Notes: generated by a model from the letters alone, not told the origin. 44,690 nucleotides of DNA from an uncultured Dialister sp. (GCA_900543165.1 UQQQ01000009.1:1-44690); one strand, 5' to 3'; numbered from the stretch's first letter, positions 6,165 through 14,652 are shown. Numbers and translations: made by a program.

Positions 6165-9100
6165 ATGAAACCGGTCATTCATGTCGGCATCGATGTGGGA
6201 TCCACAACGGTCAAAGTGGCGGCTTTGTCGCCTTACATGAAACTTTTATTTGGCAGGTATGAGCGCCATATGTCGGATATCCGCCATATGGCGATGGTAC
6301 TTTTGCATGAGCTCAAGGAGAAGTTCTCGGGCTATCGCATCACGGCTTCGATCTCCGGCTCGGGCGGTATGGGACTTGCGAAGGTGATGGGGCTTCCTTT
6401 CTGTCAGGAGATCTTGGCGGAGACGAAGGCGGTGCAGACGTTCCACCCGGAGACGGATGTCATCATCGAGCTCGGGGGAGAGGATGAGAAGATCACGTAT
6501 CTTCAAAATGGCGTGGACCAGCGCATGAATGGCGCGTGCGCCGGTGGGACGGGGGCCTTCATCGACCGCATGGCGTCTCTCCTCTCAGTGGATGCAGCCG
6601 GGATGGGAAGGCTCGCAGAGAAGGCGGAGCGGATCTATCCGATCGCATCCCGCTGCGGGGTCTTTGCGAAGACGGATATTCAGGCGCTTTTGAATGAAGG
6701 AACGTCGAATGAGGATATCGCGCTCTCCGTCTTTCAGTCGGTGGTGAACCAGACGATCTCGGGGCTGACCTGCGGCCGCCCGATCCATGGGAAGGTGGCA
6801 TTCTTAGGCGGTCCTTTGACGTATCAGCCGATGCTTCGCAAGCGCTTTCAGGAGACGCTTCACATCGCAGATGAGGATATGATCGTCCCTCGTCACGGGG
6901 AGCTCTATGTGGCGATCGGGGCGGCGCTGTCTGCGATGCATGACAAGCCGATGGATCTTGACAGCTGGCTCTCTCGCATGGAAGAGGAGAAGGATGTCCG
7001 CCTTGGCACATCGAAGACGCTTCCCCCGCTTTTTGAGGGAGAGGCGGACTACGAGGCATTCAAGGAGCGGCACAGTCATTTTCGCGTGCCGCGGGGCGAT
7101 ATTTCTGCGGCGAAGGGCTCTGTCTGGCTCGGCATCGATGCGGGGTCGACGACGATCAAGGCGGTGCTGCTCGACGAGGAGGATCGCATCCTCTATGAGT
7201 ACTATGGAGGAAATCAGGGGACGCCGCTGGCGGGGGCGCGCCGGATCTTGGAGGATCTGTATGCCAAGCTACCGGAGGGCGTGACGATCGCCGGAGCGGG
7301 TGTGACGGGCTACGGCGAGGAGCTCATCAAGCGGGCACTGGAGACGGATATCGGAGAAGTGGAGACGATGGCGCACTATCGCGGTGCGAAGCATTTCCTC
7401 CCCGATGTCACGACGATCCTGGATATCGGAGGGCAGGATATGAAGTGCTGCCGCATCAAGGATGGCGCGGTGGATGATATTCTGCTCAATGAGGCCTGCT
7501 CGTCAGGCTGCGGGTCATTCCTTGATACCTTTGCCCAGTCGCTGGGGATGGATATCGGACATTTCGCCAAGATCGCTCTCTCGGCCAAGCATCCGGTGGA
7601 TCTCGGGTCGCGCTGCACGGTCTTCATGAATTCCCGTGTGCGGGAGGCGCAGAAGAATGGCGTCTCGGTCGCAGATATTTCTGCCGGCCTTTCCTATTCG
7701 GTCATCAAGAATGCACTTTACAAGGTCATCCGCCTGAAGAAGGCGTCGGATCTGGGTGACCGGGTCGTGGTGCAGGGCGGGACTTTCTACAATGATGCGG
7801 TGCTTCGTGCGCTGGAGCTGCTCCTCGGCAGAGAGGTCATCCGCCCGGATGTGGCGGGGCTGATGGGGGCGTATGGCATGGCGCTCATCACGCGGGATAC
7901 CTGTCCGACGGGGCATGTGTCCACGCTTGTGACACCGGAGAAATTGAAGGTGCTGTCGTATACGAATGAAATGAAGCGCTGCCCGGGCTGCGGCAATCAT
8001 TGCATGATCACGCTGACGCGATTCAATGACGGTCGCGCCTTCGTCTCGGGGAACCGGTGTGAGCGCGGGGCTTCCCTCATGCTGACGGGCAAGAGCGCGC
8101 CGCACTCATCGCTGCCGAATATGTATCGCTGGAAGGAGGATGTCATCTGGCATCGCCGCCCGCTTTCGCCGAAGGATGCGAAGCGCGGCACGGTTGGCAT
8201 CCCGCGCGTGCTCAATATGTATGAGGACTTCCCCTTCTGGCACGCCTTCTTCGGGCGTCTGGGCTACCGCGTCCTGACGTCTTCAGAGCAGATCCGCGAT
8301 ATTTCTACAGAAGCGATGGAGACGATCCCTTCGTACTCCGAGTGCTTCCCGGCGAAGCTCGCACACACGCATGTGGCGGATCTCGCGAAGCACCATCCGG
8401 ATTTCATCTGGTATCCCTGCATCGACAAGGGGCCGGATGAGGGCAGCACGAACAGCTACCACTGTCCGATGGTTGCATCGTATCCGGAGAATATCGAAGC
8501 CAATATGGATGAGGTCCTTGGAAAGTACAAGGTGAAGCTGCTGCATCCCTTCCTGCCGCTGCATGCGCAAAAGCCTCTCTTGAAGCAGCTGAAGAAGGTC
8601 TTTGCGCCGATGGGCATCTCTTCGTCCGAGCTGCAGAGCGCGATCTATGCGGGCGAAGCGGCGGAGCGCGAGTACAAGGGGAGATTGCTCACTGAGACGA
8701 AGCGGGTGCTGGCGGAAATCAGGGAGAAGCATGAGATCGGCATCGTGCTCGCCGGCCGCCCCTATCATGTGGATCCGGCGGTGAATCACTCGATCCCGGA
8801 TCTCATCAACCAGCTCGGCATGGCGGTGCTTTCGGAAGACGGCATCGCGATGGTCGGCGGTGAATATCCGAATCTCCGCGTCATGAACCAGTGGACATGG
8901 CACAGCCGCCTGTACCGTGCGGCAGACTATGTGACGCGCCATCCGCATCTGGAGCTCGTCGAGCTGAATTCCTTCGGTTGCGGGCTGGATGCGGTCGTGA
9001 CGGATCAGGTGCAGGAAATCATGCACCAGCGCGGCCGCCTCTATACCTGTCTCAAGATCGACCAGAGTTTGAATCTGGGTGCTGTACGCATCCGTCTGCG

Positions 9101-10463
9101 TTCGCTCAAGGCAGCCATCGAGGAGCGCGGCGAAGAGACGGGAAGCGCGAAGCCGATCGAGTATCCGAAGGCGGTCTTCACGGAAGCGATGAAGCGCGAT
9201 AAGGACTACACCATCCTGGCGCCGGAAATGTCGCCCCTTCATTTCCCACTCATCGAAGCCGCAGTCCAGCGGGAAGGCTACCACATCGAGATCATTCCGC
9301 CGATCCATGAGGATATCGACAAGGGGCTCGCCTGTGTGAATAATGATGCCTGCTATCCGGCGATCATCACCATCGGCTCTCTCATGCGTACCCTTACATC
9401 GGGGAAATATGATCTTTCCAAAACGGCGGTCATGCTGTCCCAGACGGGCGGCATGTGCCGTGCTTCGAACTATATCGGATTCCTGCACAAAGCACTGGAC
9501 GAAGCGGGGCTTTCGGAAATCCCCGTACTTTCTCTCAATACCCATGGCTTCGAGCCCCAGCCCGGCTTCCATTTCTCTCTTTCGATGGGACGGCGCATGA
9601 TTCAGGCTGTCATCTACGGTGATGCCCTGCAGCAGTGCCTCTACCGCACACGCCCCTATGAGAAAGTGCCCGGCAGCGCCGAGACACTCTGCCGCAGCTG
9701 GCAGAAGCGCTGCATCGAAGCCATCCTTTCCGGCGAGTCCTACGCATCGTATAAAAAGAATATCGCAGGCATCATCCAGGACTTCGACCGCCTGCCGCTT
9801 TCCGACCTGCCGCGCCGTCCGCGCATCGGCATCGTCGGGGAGATCTACGTCAAGTTCAGTCCCATCGCCAGCAACGACATCGTCCGTACCATCGAAGCGA
9901 ATGGCGGCGAAGCCGAGGCGAGCGGCATGCTCGATTTCTTCCTCTATGGCTCGCTCGACAGCCGTTTCCAGAGGAAATACATGGACGGCACCATGAAGGA
10001 AGACCTGAAGGATACCTTCTCCCGCTACCTCTTCGAATGGTATCGGAAGCCGCTCGAAAAAGCAGTGAAGAAATCGCAGCGTTTCCATGAGATCACCAGC
10101 ATCGAGAAGATGGCCAAGCGCGCCTCCCAGTACCTTTCGCTCGGCAACCGCGCGGGCGAAGGCTGGTTCTTAACGGCTGACATGATCGACCTTCTCTATC
10201 ATGAATGCCGCGGCGTCGTCTGCCTGCAGCCCTTCGCCTGCCTGCCGAATCACATCACCGGCGAAGGCATGGTGCACAAGCTGCACGCGGCCTATCCGGA
10301 GGCCGTCTTCCTCGCTCTTGACTGCGACGCCAGCGCGAGCGAAGTGAATCAGGAAAACCGTCTGAAACTGATGATGAATGCTCTCACAGAAAAGACGAAA
10401 GCACCGAAAGAAATGTCTTTCATTCAGAAAACCATGAACCTTAGAAAGGGAACCACACTATGA
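6165..10463 (+). CDS. Giant 2-hydroxyacyl-CoA dehydratase activase-related iron-sulfur protein
   Basis: 1432 aa. Two BadF/BadG/HgdC-type ASKHA ATPase domains come first: GIDVGSTT at about 7 with cysteine motif GACAGGTGAF (C125), then GIDAGSTT at about 322 with EACSSGCGSF at about 444. A cysteine-rich link RCPGCGNHC (about 604-612) leads into a DUF2229-type region (about 675-900). A C-terminal part related to the HgdB/dehydratase D component (about 1010-1400) holds NNDACYPA and GGMCRASNY. HgdC-type activators use ATP to send low-potential electrons to a dehydratase; here activator and acceptor are in one chain. The substrate is unknown. The ATG at 6165 has GGGAGG upstream. Its TGA overlaps the ATG of the TetR gene, so the two are coupled. 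Confidence 0.88.
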   Translation: MKPVIHVGIDVGSTTVKVAALSPYMKLLFGRYERHMSDIRHMAMVLLHELKEKFSGYRITASISGSGGMGLAKVMGLPFCQEILAETKAVQTFHPETDVIIELGGEDEKITYLQNGVDQRMNGACAGGTGAFIDRMASLLSVDAAGMGRLAEKAERIYPIASRCGVFAKTDIQALLNEGTSNEDIALSVFQSVVNQTISGLTCGRPIHGKVAFLGGPLTYQPMLRKRFQETLHIADEDMIVPRHGELYVAIGAALSAMHDKPMDLDSWLSRMEEEKDVRLGTSKTLPPLFEGEADYEAFKERHSHFRVPRGDISAAKGSVWLGIDAGSTTIKAVLLDEEDRILYEYYGGNQGTPLAGARRILEDLYAKLPEGVTIAGAGVTGYGEELIKRALETDIGEVETMAHYRGAKHFLPDVTTILDIGGQDMKCCRIKDGAVDDILLNEACSSGCGSFLDTFAQSLGMDIGHFAKIALSAKHPVDLGSRCTVFMNSRVREAQKNGVSVADISAGLSYSVIKNALYKVIRLKKASDLGDRVVVQGGTFYNDAVLRALELLLGREVIRPDVAGLMGAYGMALITRDTCPTGHVSTLVTPEKLKVLSYTNEMKRCPGCGNHCMITLTRFNDGRAFVSGNRCERGASLMLTGKSAPHSSLPNMYRWKEDVIWHRRPLSPKDAKRGTVGIPRVLNMYEDFPFWHAFFGRLGYRVLTSSEQIRDISTEAMETIPSYSECFPAKLAHTHVADLAKHHPDFIWYPCIDKGPDEGSTNSYHCPMVASYPENIEANMDEVLGKYKVKLLHPFLPLHAQKPLLKQLKKVFAPMGISSSELQSAIYAGEAAEREYKGRLLTETKRVLAEIREKHEIGIVLAGRPYHVDPAVNHSIPDLINQLGMAVLSEDGIAMVGGEYPNLRVMNQWTWHSRLYRAADYVTRHPHLELVELNSFGCGLDAVVTDQVQEIMHQRGRLYTCLKIDQSLNLGAVRIRLRSLKAAIEERGEETGSAKPIEYPKAVFTEAMKRDKDYTILAPEMSPLHFPLIEAAVQREGYHIEIIPPIHEDIDKGLACVNNDACYPAIITIGSLMRTLTSGKYDLSKTAVMLSQTGGMCRASNYIGFLHKALDEAGLSEIPVLSLNTHGFEPQPGFHFSLSMGRRMIQAVIYGDALQQCLYRTRPYEKVPGSAETLCRSWQKRCIEAILSGESYASYKKNIAGIIQDFDRLPLSDLPRRPRIGIVGEIYVKFSPIASNDIVRTIEANGGEAEASGMLDFFLYGSLDSRFQRKYMDGTMKEDLKDTFSRYLFEWYRKPLEKAVKKSQRFHEITSIEKMAKRASQYLSLGNRAGEGWFLTADMIDLLYHECRGVVCLQPFACLPNHITGEGMVHKLHAAYPEAVFLALDCDASASEVNQENRLKLMMNALTEKTKAPKEMSFIQKTMNLRKGTTL

Positions 10464-11110
10464 TGAGAAAATTGACCGGCAAAGGCGAGCGCGTCCGTGA
10501 AAAGATGATCGAGACTACGGTTCACATCCTGCAGCAGCAGGGCTTCAAAAAAGCCACCGTCCGCTCCATCGCCAAGGCGGCCGGCGTCAATATCGCTTCC
10601 GTGCGCTACTACTTCGGCTCCAAGGAAGAGCTCATCGGTGCGGCGCTCGAGTACATGATGGGCAATCTGGAAAATATCGTCTCCTACCTCGATGACAACC
10701 GCCTGACGGCGAGCGAAAGGCTGAAGAAATACATCATCGCCTACTTCCACCTTGCTCGGGAACACCCCGCCCTCTTCCGCTCCATCTCGAATCCTTCGAG
10801 CGAGGACGCGAAGGATACCTACTTCATCTACCTCTCCCTTCTCCATAGCCAGTGCTGGGAGAAAGTCATCAGGAACGTCGCAGAGGTCACCGGCTATACC
10901 GATGAAAAAGACCTCGAGCTCAAAGCCATGCAGATCTTCGCAGCCGTCGAATTTCCCATCATCCTCGAAAGCAATAAGGGAAATTCCTTCATTCAGGGAT
11001 ACACCGACGACTCGACACTCTCCCGCTATGTCGACCTCCTCCTCGATAATGTGGATGAGAAAAAGGAAAAGAATGAGTATCTGAAGGAGATCCTGCAGAA
11101 GAGTAAATAG
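10460..11110 (+). CDS. TetR-family transcription regulator
   Basis: 216 aa. The N-terminal HTH region is TTVHILQQQGFKKATVRSIAKAAGVNIASVRYYFGSKEELI (described by its parts GFKKATVRSIA and GVNIASVRYYFGSKEEL, about 28-57), the classic TetR signature. The helical C-terminal ligand domain shows no recognisable specificity. The start ATG overlaps the preceding TGA by four bases (ATGA) with AAAGGGA upstream, implying co-translation with the activase-like protein and a regulatory link. The stop TAG is followed directly by the GGGCTAGTGACTGG array of the composite repeat. Confidence 0.9.
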   Translation: MMRKLTGKGERVREKMIETTVHILQQQGFKKATVRSIAKAAGVNIASVRYYFGSKEELIGAALEYMMGNLENIVSYLDDNRLTASERLKKYIIAYFHLAREHPALFRSISNPSSEDAKDTYFIYLSLLHSQCWEKVIRNVAEVTGYTDEKDLELKAMQIFAAVEFPIILESNKGNSFIQGYTDDSTLSRYVDLLLDNVDEKKEKNEYLKEILQKSK

Positions 11111-11345
11111 GGGCTAGTGACTGGTGACTAGGGACTAGGGATTTGTTAACTTCTGGACTTAGTGAGAAGTGCTGAAAGGGGCACGCCATTCATATAGTAC
11201 CCCGATACCCCTCTCATAGATAAAACCGTTTGTCCATCATTTATATAAAACTCCGCGGCGCTTCCTCATTTTATGCGCCGTACCTTCACTCCTAATTCCT
11301 CACTTGATTCGGAAGTTGCCTTACATGCCAGTTATTTAGAAAACG
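11108..11345 (+). repeat. Composite intergenic repeat, forward, rearranged
   Basis: The period-7 array (11108-11145) starts at the TetR stop codon. TTCTGGACTTAGTGAGAAGTGCTG (seen as two blocks, 11151-11175) matches the 3' end of the pseudouridine synthase gene at 15612-15637. CTCCGCGGCGCTTC and TTTTATGCGCCG (11250-11280) are the hairpin module. It fills much of the 487-bp gap to the HAD gene. Confidence 0.7.
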
Positions 11346-11387
11346 CAATACTAGGGGCTAGGGATCATCCCAGCTGGCGTGCAAATG

Positions 11388-11423
11388 AAAGAGCCATGAA
11401 CAGTTTTGTTCATGGCTCTTTTT
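11388..11423 (+). terminator. Terminator downstream of the activase-TetR operon
   Basis: GAGCCATGAAC (11391-11401) and GTTCATGGCTC (11408-11418) form a perfect 11-bp stem followed by TTTTT. It lies about 280 bp after the TetR stop, so repeat DNA now separates gene and terminator. Confidence 0.85.
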
Positions 11424-11454
11424 GCATGAGAAATGGTGCTGGCGGCTTCGCCGC

Positions 11455-11612
11455 GAATGGATAAGCCTTCCCCTCTAGGGGAAGGTGGCGAGCAGAGCGA
11501 GGCGGATAGGGCACTCGCGGGATGAAAGAGAGTGGAGCAGAACGGGAAAAGTGTTGGAGTCCCCAGTCCCCTGTCACTAGTCACTAGTCACTAGTCACTA
11601 GTCACTAGTCCC
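11455..11612 (-). repeat. CTTCCCCTCTAGGGGAAG-family repeat plus period-7 array
   Basis: 11461-11530 is a copy of the palindrome family of 4096-4190 and 13310-13375. At 11565-11612 a run of CACTAGT units enters the 3' end of the HAD gene and encodes its last residues and stop. Confidence 0.75.
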
Positions 11613-12302
11613 CAGCCCAAGCAGCTCTTGCAGCTCTCCCACCGTATCCACGATCGCGTCTGCGCCGTGGGCGGCGAGCTCTTCGCGGCTGCTGTAGCCG
11701 AAGGAGACGGCGATGCAGGGGAGATGGTTGTCATGCGCGCCGTCTACGTCATAGCCGGTATCACCGATCATGACGGTTTCCTTCGCAAGACGCGCTGCGT
11801 CATAGCCTTTTTTGCGAAGAAGGGAGAGCGTCTTTACGATGATGCGCGCCTTCTGGCTCATGGTCGCATTCTGGTTCAGCTCATCATCGGGATCGCTGCC
11901 GCAGATGACATCGAAGTAGGACGTGAAGCCGAAATTTTCAATGATCCGTTTCACAAAAGGCTCCGGCTTGCTCGAAGAGACGGCAAGCACATAGCCGGCG
12001 GCTTTCGCGAGAGAGAGAAGCTCCCCGATGCCGGCATAGGGCGCGCAGTCGAAGAGCGCACCTCTTTCTTCATACAGCTCTCTGAATTTTGTGATGGCGG
12101 TGACGATGTCATCATCCTTCATGCCGTAGAGCTTTTTCATCTGTGTATTGAGCGGTGGCCCGATAAAGGTACGGAGCCTTTTCTCATCTGTCTCATGGAT
12201 GCCGACTGCGTCAAGACCGTACCTGACGGAGCGAAGGATGCCCGGAGCGGACTCGGAAATCGTGCCGTCCAGATCGAAAAGAAGGGTGGTGTAGTGGGGC
12301 AT
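11598..12302 (-). CDS. HAD-superfamily phosphatase (phosphoglycolate phosphatase/PpaX-like)
   Basis: 234 aa, cytoplasmic. HAD motif I is FDLDGT with nucleophile D10 and D12. A helical cap follows (about 20-90), motif II is VSSSKPE (about 107-113), a lysine-containing segment is motif III, and motif IV is GDTGYDVDGA (about 186-195). Phosphoglycolate or pyrophosphate is a likely substrate, but the family is promiscuous. The ATG at 12302 has GAGGT upstream. The last codons and the TAG stop (Gly-Thr-Ser-Asp-stop) are read from the period-7 repeat, so the native C-terminus seems to have been replaced by repeat sequence. Confidence 0.88.
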   Translation of the reverse strand: MPHYTTLLFDLDGTISESAPGILRSVRYGLDAVGIHETDEKRLRTFIGPPLNTQMKKLYGMKDDDIVTAITKFRELYEERGALFDCAPYAGIGELLSLAKAAGYVLAVSSSKPEPFVKRIIENFGFTSYFDVICGSDPDDELNQNATMSQKARIIVKTLSLLRKKGYDAARLAKETVMIGDTGYDVDGAHDNHLPCIAVSFGYSSREELAAHGADAIVDTVGELQELLGLGTSD

Positions 12303-12327
12303 AGGGACCTCGGTTCGAATAAAAGTG

Positions 12328-12543
12328 ACTAGGGATTAGGGCTCAGGGTTAGCCCGTGGGCGGGGTGCCCATGGATTGTGGATGAAAGCCTCGCATGAAT
12401 GAGAAATTAGAAATGAGAAATGCGAAATGGTGGTGCGGCGCATAAAAATATGGAAGCGCCGCGGAGTATAAATACTGGCGATGCCCGAAAGTAGTATTTA
12501 AGTCACCAGCCACCAGCCACCAGTCACCAGTCAGTAGTCCCCA
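12328..12543 (-). repeat. Composite intergenic repeat, reverse copy
   Basis: From left to right: CAGGGTTAGCCCGTGGGCGG, TTGTGGATGAAAGCCTCGC, GAGAAATTAGAAATGAG, the GCGGCGCAT...AAGCGCCGCGG hairpin (12434-12462), GGCGATGCCCGAAAG (12477-12491) and a period-7 CAGTCACC array (12505-12540) abutting the exonuclease stop codon. Confidence 0.85.
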
Positions 12544-13131
12544 TCACTTAAAGATCAATTTCTTCTTCGCCCGATCGATGGAGAAGGTGCGGAGGGGCTC
12601 TCCTGTTTCTTTCAGAAGCTCTTTCGGAGAAGAAAGGGATTTCTCAGTCAGAGCCGCGCGCACGATGTATTCGCAGGCGCGGGCATCGTCTAAGGCGTGG
12701 TGGTGATGGAAATCAAAGCCGAGCGTTTCAGCGACGGTATTCAGTTTGTGGTTTTCCATATCCGGCCAGAGTTTGACGGAGAGCGGGACGGTGTCAGCGT
12801 AGGTGAAGTGCAGGTCAGGGAGGTCGTAGGTGGCGATCGACGAGGCGAGGACACCCATGTCGAAGCGGGCATTATGTGCGAAGACGATCTGCCCTTCGAG
12901 GCGGGAGCAGATTTCTTCAAAGATGTCTTGGAAGGTCGGCGCGTTCTCGACGTCTTCCGCCATGATGCCGTGCACTTTCTGGCAGTCTGCGTCGAATTTC
13001 ATATAAAACGGGCGGATGAGGTGGTACCATTCGCTCGTGATGGTTCTGCCATTGCTGGTGACGATGCCGAGTGAGCAGGCATTCGCCGGTCCCCAGTAGG
13101 CGGTTTCAAAATCGATAGCAACGTAGTTCAT
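12544..13131 (-). CDS. DEDDh 3'-5' exonuclease (DnaQ/epsilon-like)
   Basis: 195 aa. Exo I is AIDFET (D7, E9), Exo II HNARFDMGVL (D91) and Exo III HHALDDARA (His about 145, D149), the DEDDh set of proofreading-type exonucleases. It has no polymerase or BRCT part, so it is a stand-alone DnaQ-like nuclease. Residue Met1 of the conserved domain is at 13131, but no Shine-Dalgarno sequence precedes it: the CCCTGAACCCC end of the composite repeat stops 9 bases before the ATG. The frame stays open 40 codons further upstream through the repeat (start ATG at 13251), giving a low-complexity EPxEPxEP leader. Which start is used is undecided. The stop is TGA next to the period-7 array. Confidence 0.85.
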   Translation of the reverse strand: MNYVAIDFETAYWGPANACSLGIVTSNGRTITSEWYHLIRPFYMKFDADCQKVHGIMAEDVENAPTFQDIFEEICSRLEGQIVFAHNARFDMGVLASSIATYDLPDLHFTYADTVPLSVKLWPDMENHKLNTVAETLGFDFHHHHALDDARACEYIVRAALTEKSLSSPKELLKETGEPLRTFSIDRAKKKLIFK

Positions 13132-13137
13132 GATGAT

Positions 13138-13412
13138 TTGGGGTTCAGGGTTGGCCCGTGGGGCGGGGCGCTCTTTAATTACGTGCGAAAGAGGTTCGGC
13201 GGGTTCAACAGGTTCAGAGGGTTCAACGGGGGTAGTGCGGCGCATCATCACAGGGAAGCGCCGCGGAGCATAAATAATGGCGATACGAGAGTACCGCTTC
13301 CCCGGTTTAGCCTTCCCCTCTAGGGGAAGGTGGCGAGCGGAGCGAGCCGGATAGGGTGACTATGGTATGAAAGATGAATGATCGAGAGCGCCCTCGATCA
13401 CTAGTCACCATC
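13138..13412 (-). repeat. Composite repeat (reverse) with nested CTTCCCCTCTAGGGGAAG-family copy
   Basis: GGTTCAGGGTTGGCCCGTGG (13141-13160), a period-9 GGTTC stretch (13190-13228), GCGGCGCATC...AAGCGCCGCGG (13237-13265) and GGCGATACGAGAG, then the CCTTCCCC palindrome family (13310-13375). It ends with CACTAGTCACC (13398-13409) at the stop of the B3/B4-domain gene. This is the whole gap between two co-directional genes. Confidence 0.8.
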
Positions 13413-14145
13413 AAATATCTGTCTCGAAGGTATGCGGCGCTTCTTCGATCCAGCCGACTTCTACTGCGCGGTCGAAGGCGGATTTGACGCGGCGGGCGAG
13501 TTCATTTCTGGCGGCGGCGACTTTCTTTCTGTTCGGCGCAAATCCGGTGATGAGAATGAGGACGTCTTCGGTCGCCGGGGTGATCTGCCCCGCCTTTTGG
13601 TCTTCTGCGAGCCAGCCGGTGGTGCAGAGGTCGTCTCCCAGAGAAACGGTGACATCATCCTCTGTTTTCCGGATGGAGAGCGTCCGGCTGCGGTCGCCCA
13701 TGTCGTAGGCGTGAATGTCGACGTGGAATTTCAGCATGCCGGCGCGCACCATGTCGAGGATCGGATTCCGGCGTGGCAGCACATCGGAGCCGGCGAGTTC
13801 ATCCAGTGTCGCCGTTTTGGGGGCAGGAAGGATTTCCATGGAGGTCTCTTTTGCCTCTTCTTGTTCAAAGAGCCCCAGATCTTTCTTGTATTCCGCAAAG
13901 GTTTTTGCCAGACCGGACTCGCCAGCGATGGAGAGCTTTTCGAGGACCTTCTGGTAGCGCTCGATCTCTGCGTCGGCGATGTGGGGATTCATCTTGAGGA
14001 GCAGGTTCGCCTCGGTACAGCAGCGGCGGCGGAAGGCTTCTGCTTCCAGATTCACATCGCGGTTGTCAGCGGCGCGCAGGGCGACGACGCCGATGCACAG
14101 GCCGGGGATGGTATCGAATAACTGATCGTCTACAGTGATTTTCAT
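13411..14145 (-). CDS. B3/B4-domain protein related to phenylalanyl-tRNA synthetase beta subunit
   Basis: 244 aa, cytoplasmic. The N-terminus IPGLCIGVVALRAADN and the middle segment LPRRNPILDMVRAGMLKFHVDIHAYDMGD match the stand-alone B3/B4 (tRNA-editing-like) proteins annotated as phenylalanine-tRNA-ligase-beta-related. Such proteins may deacylate mischarged tRNA or act in amino-acid metabolism; the role is unproven. The ATG at 14145 has GGAGG 7 bases upstream; a start 11 codons earlier is rejected. The C-terminus (FETDI-stop) directly meets a short period-7 repeat. Alone on its transcript. Confidence 0.7.
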   Translation of the reverse strand: MKITVDDQLFDTIPGLCIGVVALRAADNRDVNLEAEAFRRRCCTEANLLLKMNPHIADAEIERYQKVLEKLSIAGESGLAKTFAEYKKDLGLFEQEEAKETSMEILPAPKTATLDELAGSDVLPRRNPILDMVRAGMLKFHVDIHAYDMGDRSRTLSIRKTEDDVTVSLGDDLCTTGWLAEDQKAGQITPATEDVLILITGFAPNRKKVAAARNELARRVKSAFDRAVEVGWIEEAPHTFETDI

Positions 14146-14179
14146 GATTGCCTCCAAATGGGGAAAATGTGTCTTCACT

Positions 14180-14188
14180 ATTATAGCA
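14180..14188 (-). promoter_or_regulatory. Extended -10 promoter of the B3/B4-domain gene
   Basis: The minus strand reads TGCTATAAT (TGN plus TATAAT) with no good -35. The surrounding CTATTATAGCATAGA is identical at 18798-18812, in front of the DUF4931 gene. Confidence 0.6.
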
Positions 14189-14204
14189 TAGATAAAGGGC
14201 TTAG

Positions 14205-14652
14205 GTTGATGGGGGCGGGGTTAGCCCGCGGAGCGGGTCGCCTTTTGATTCCGTTTGAAAGCAAGGGTGAGTAGCTAGGGATTAGGGATTGGTGACTAGT
14301 GACTGGTGACTAGTGACTGGGATTCTCTGGCATCGTCATCCCGAGCGCAGCCCTCGATCTTTACTGCACTGCGGGAATCAGCGTGTATGCGCCGAGGGAA
14401 AATGATGTCCTGGTGCTGTCTCACATCAGGTGATGAGCGTTCTGCAATAAAGATTAAGGGCTACGCTCGAAATGACGATGACGCGAAGCGCTATCAAAAT
14501 TCTGCGGCGCTTCTATAGTTTTATGCGTCGCACCACCATTTCTCATTTCTAATTTCTCATTTCTAATTCAAACGAAGCTTTCACCCGCAATCCATGGACG
14601 GCACGCCCCGCGGGCTAACCCTGAACCTTGAACCCTGAACCCTGAACCCTTT
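14205..14652 (+). repeat. Composite intergenic repeat, forward, with nested 150-bp element
   Basis: A short reverse piece (GGGGTTAGCCCGCGG, 14217-14231) is followed by a forward copy: period-7 array (14268-14322), nested element (14332-14480), GCGGCGCTTC...TTATGCGTCGC hairpin (14503-14531), CTCATTTCTAATTTCTCAT, GCAATCCATGGACG and CCCTGAA array (about 14618-14650). It fills nearly all of the 552-bp divergent gap. Confidence 0.85.
14332..14480 (+). mobile_element. MITE-like element with about 32-bp terminal inverted repeats, copy 2
   Basis: Begins CATCGTCATCCCGAGCG and ends CGCTCGAAATGACGATG. Its interior is about as similar to copy 1 (5573-5719) as to copy 3 (23880-24030). It sits between the period-7 array and the hairpin module in all three cases, so it is a regular optional module. 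Confidence 0.65.

Noticed and set aside
11565..11615. CRISPR-like array of short direct repeats
   Set aside because: Units are only 7 bp, directly tandem, without spacers, and no cas gene is present. They are slippage-type arrays of the composite repeat.
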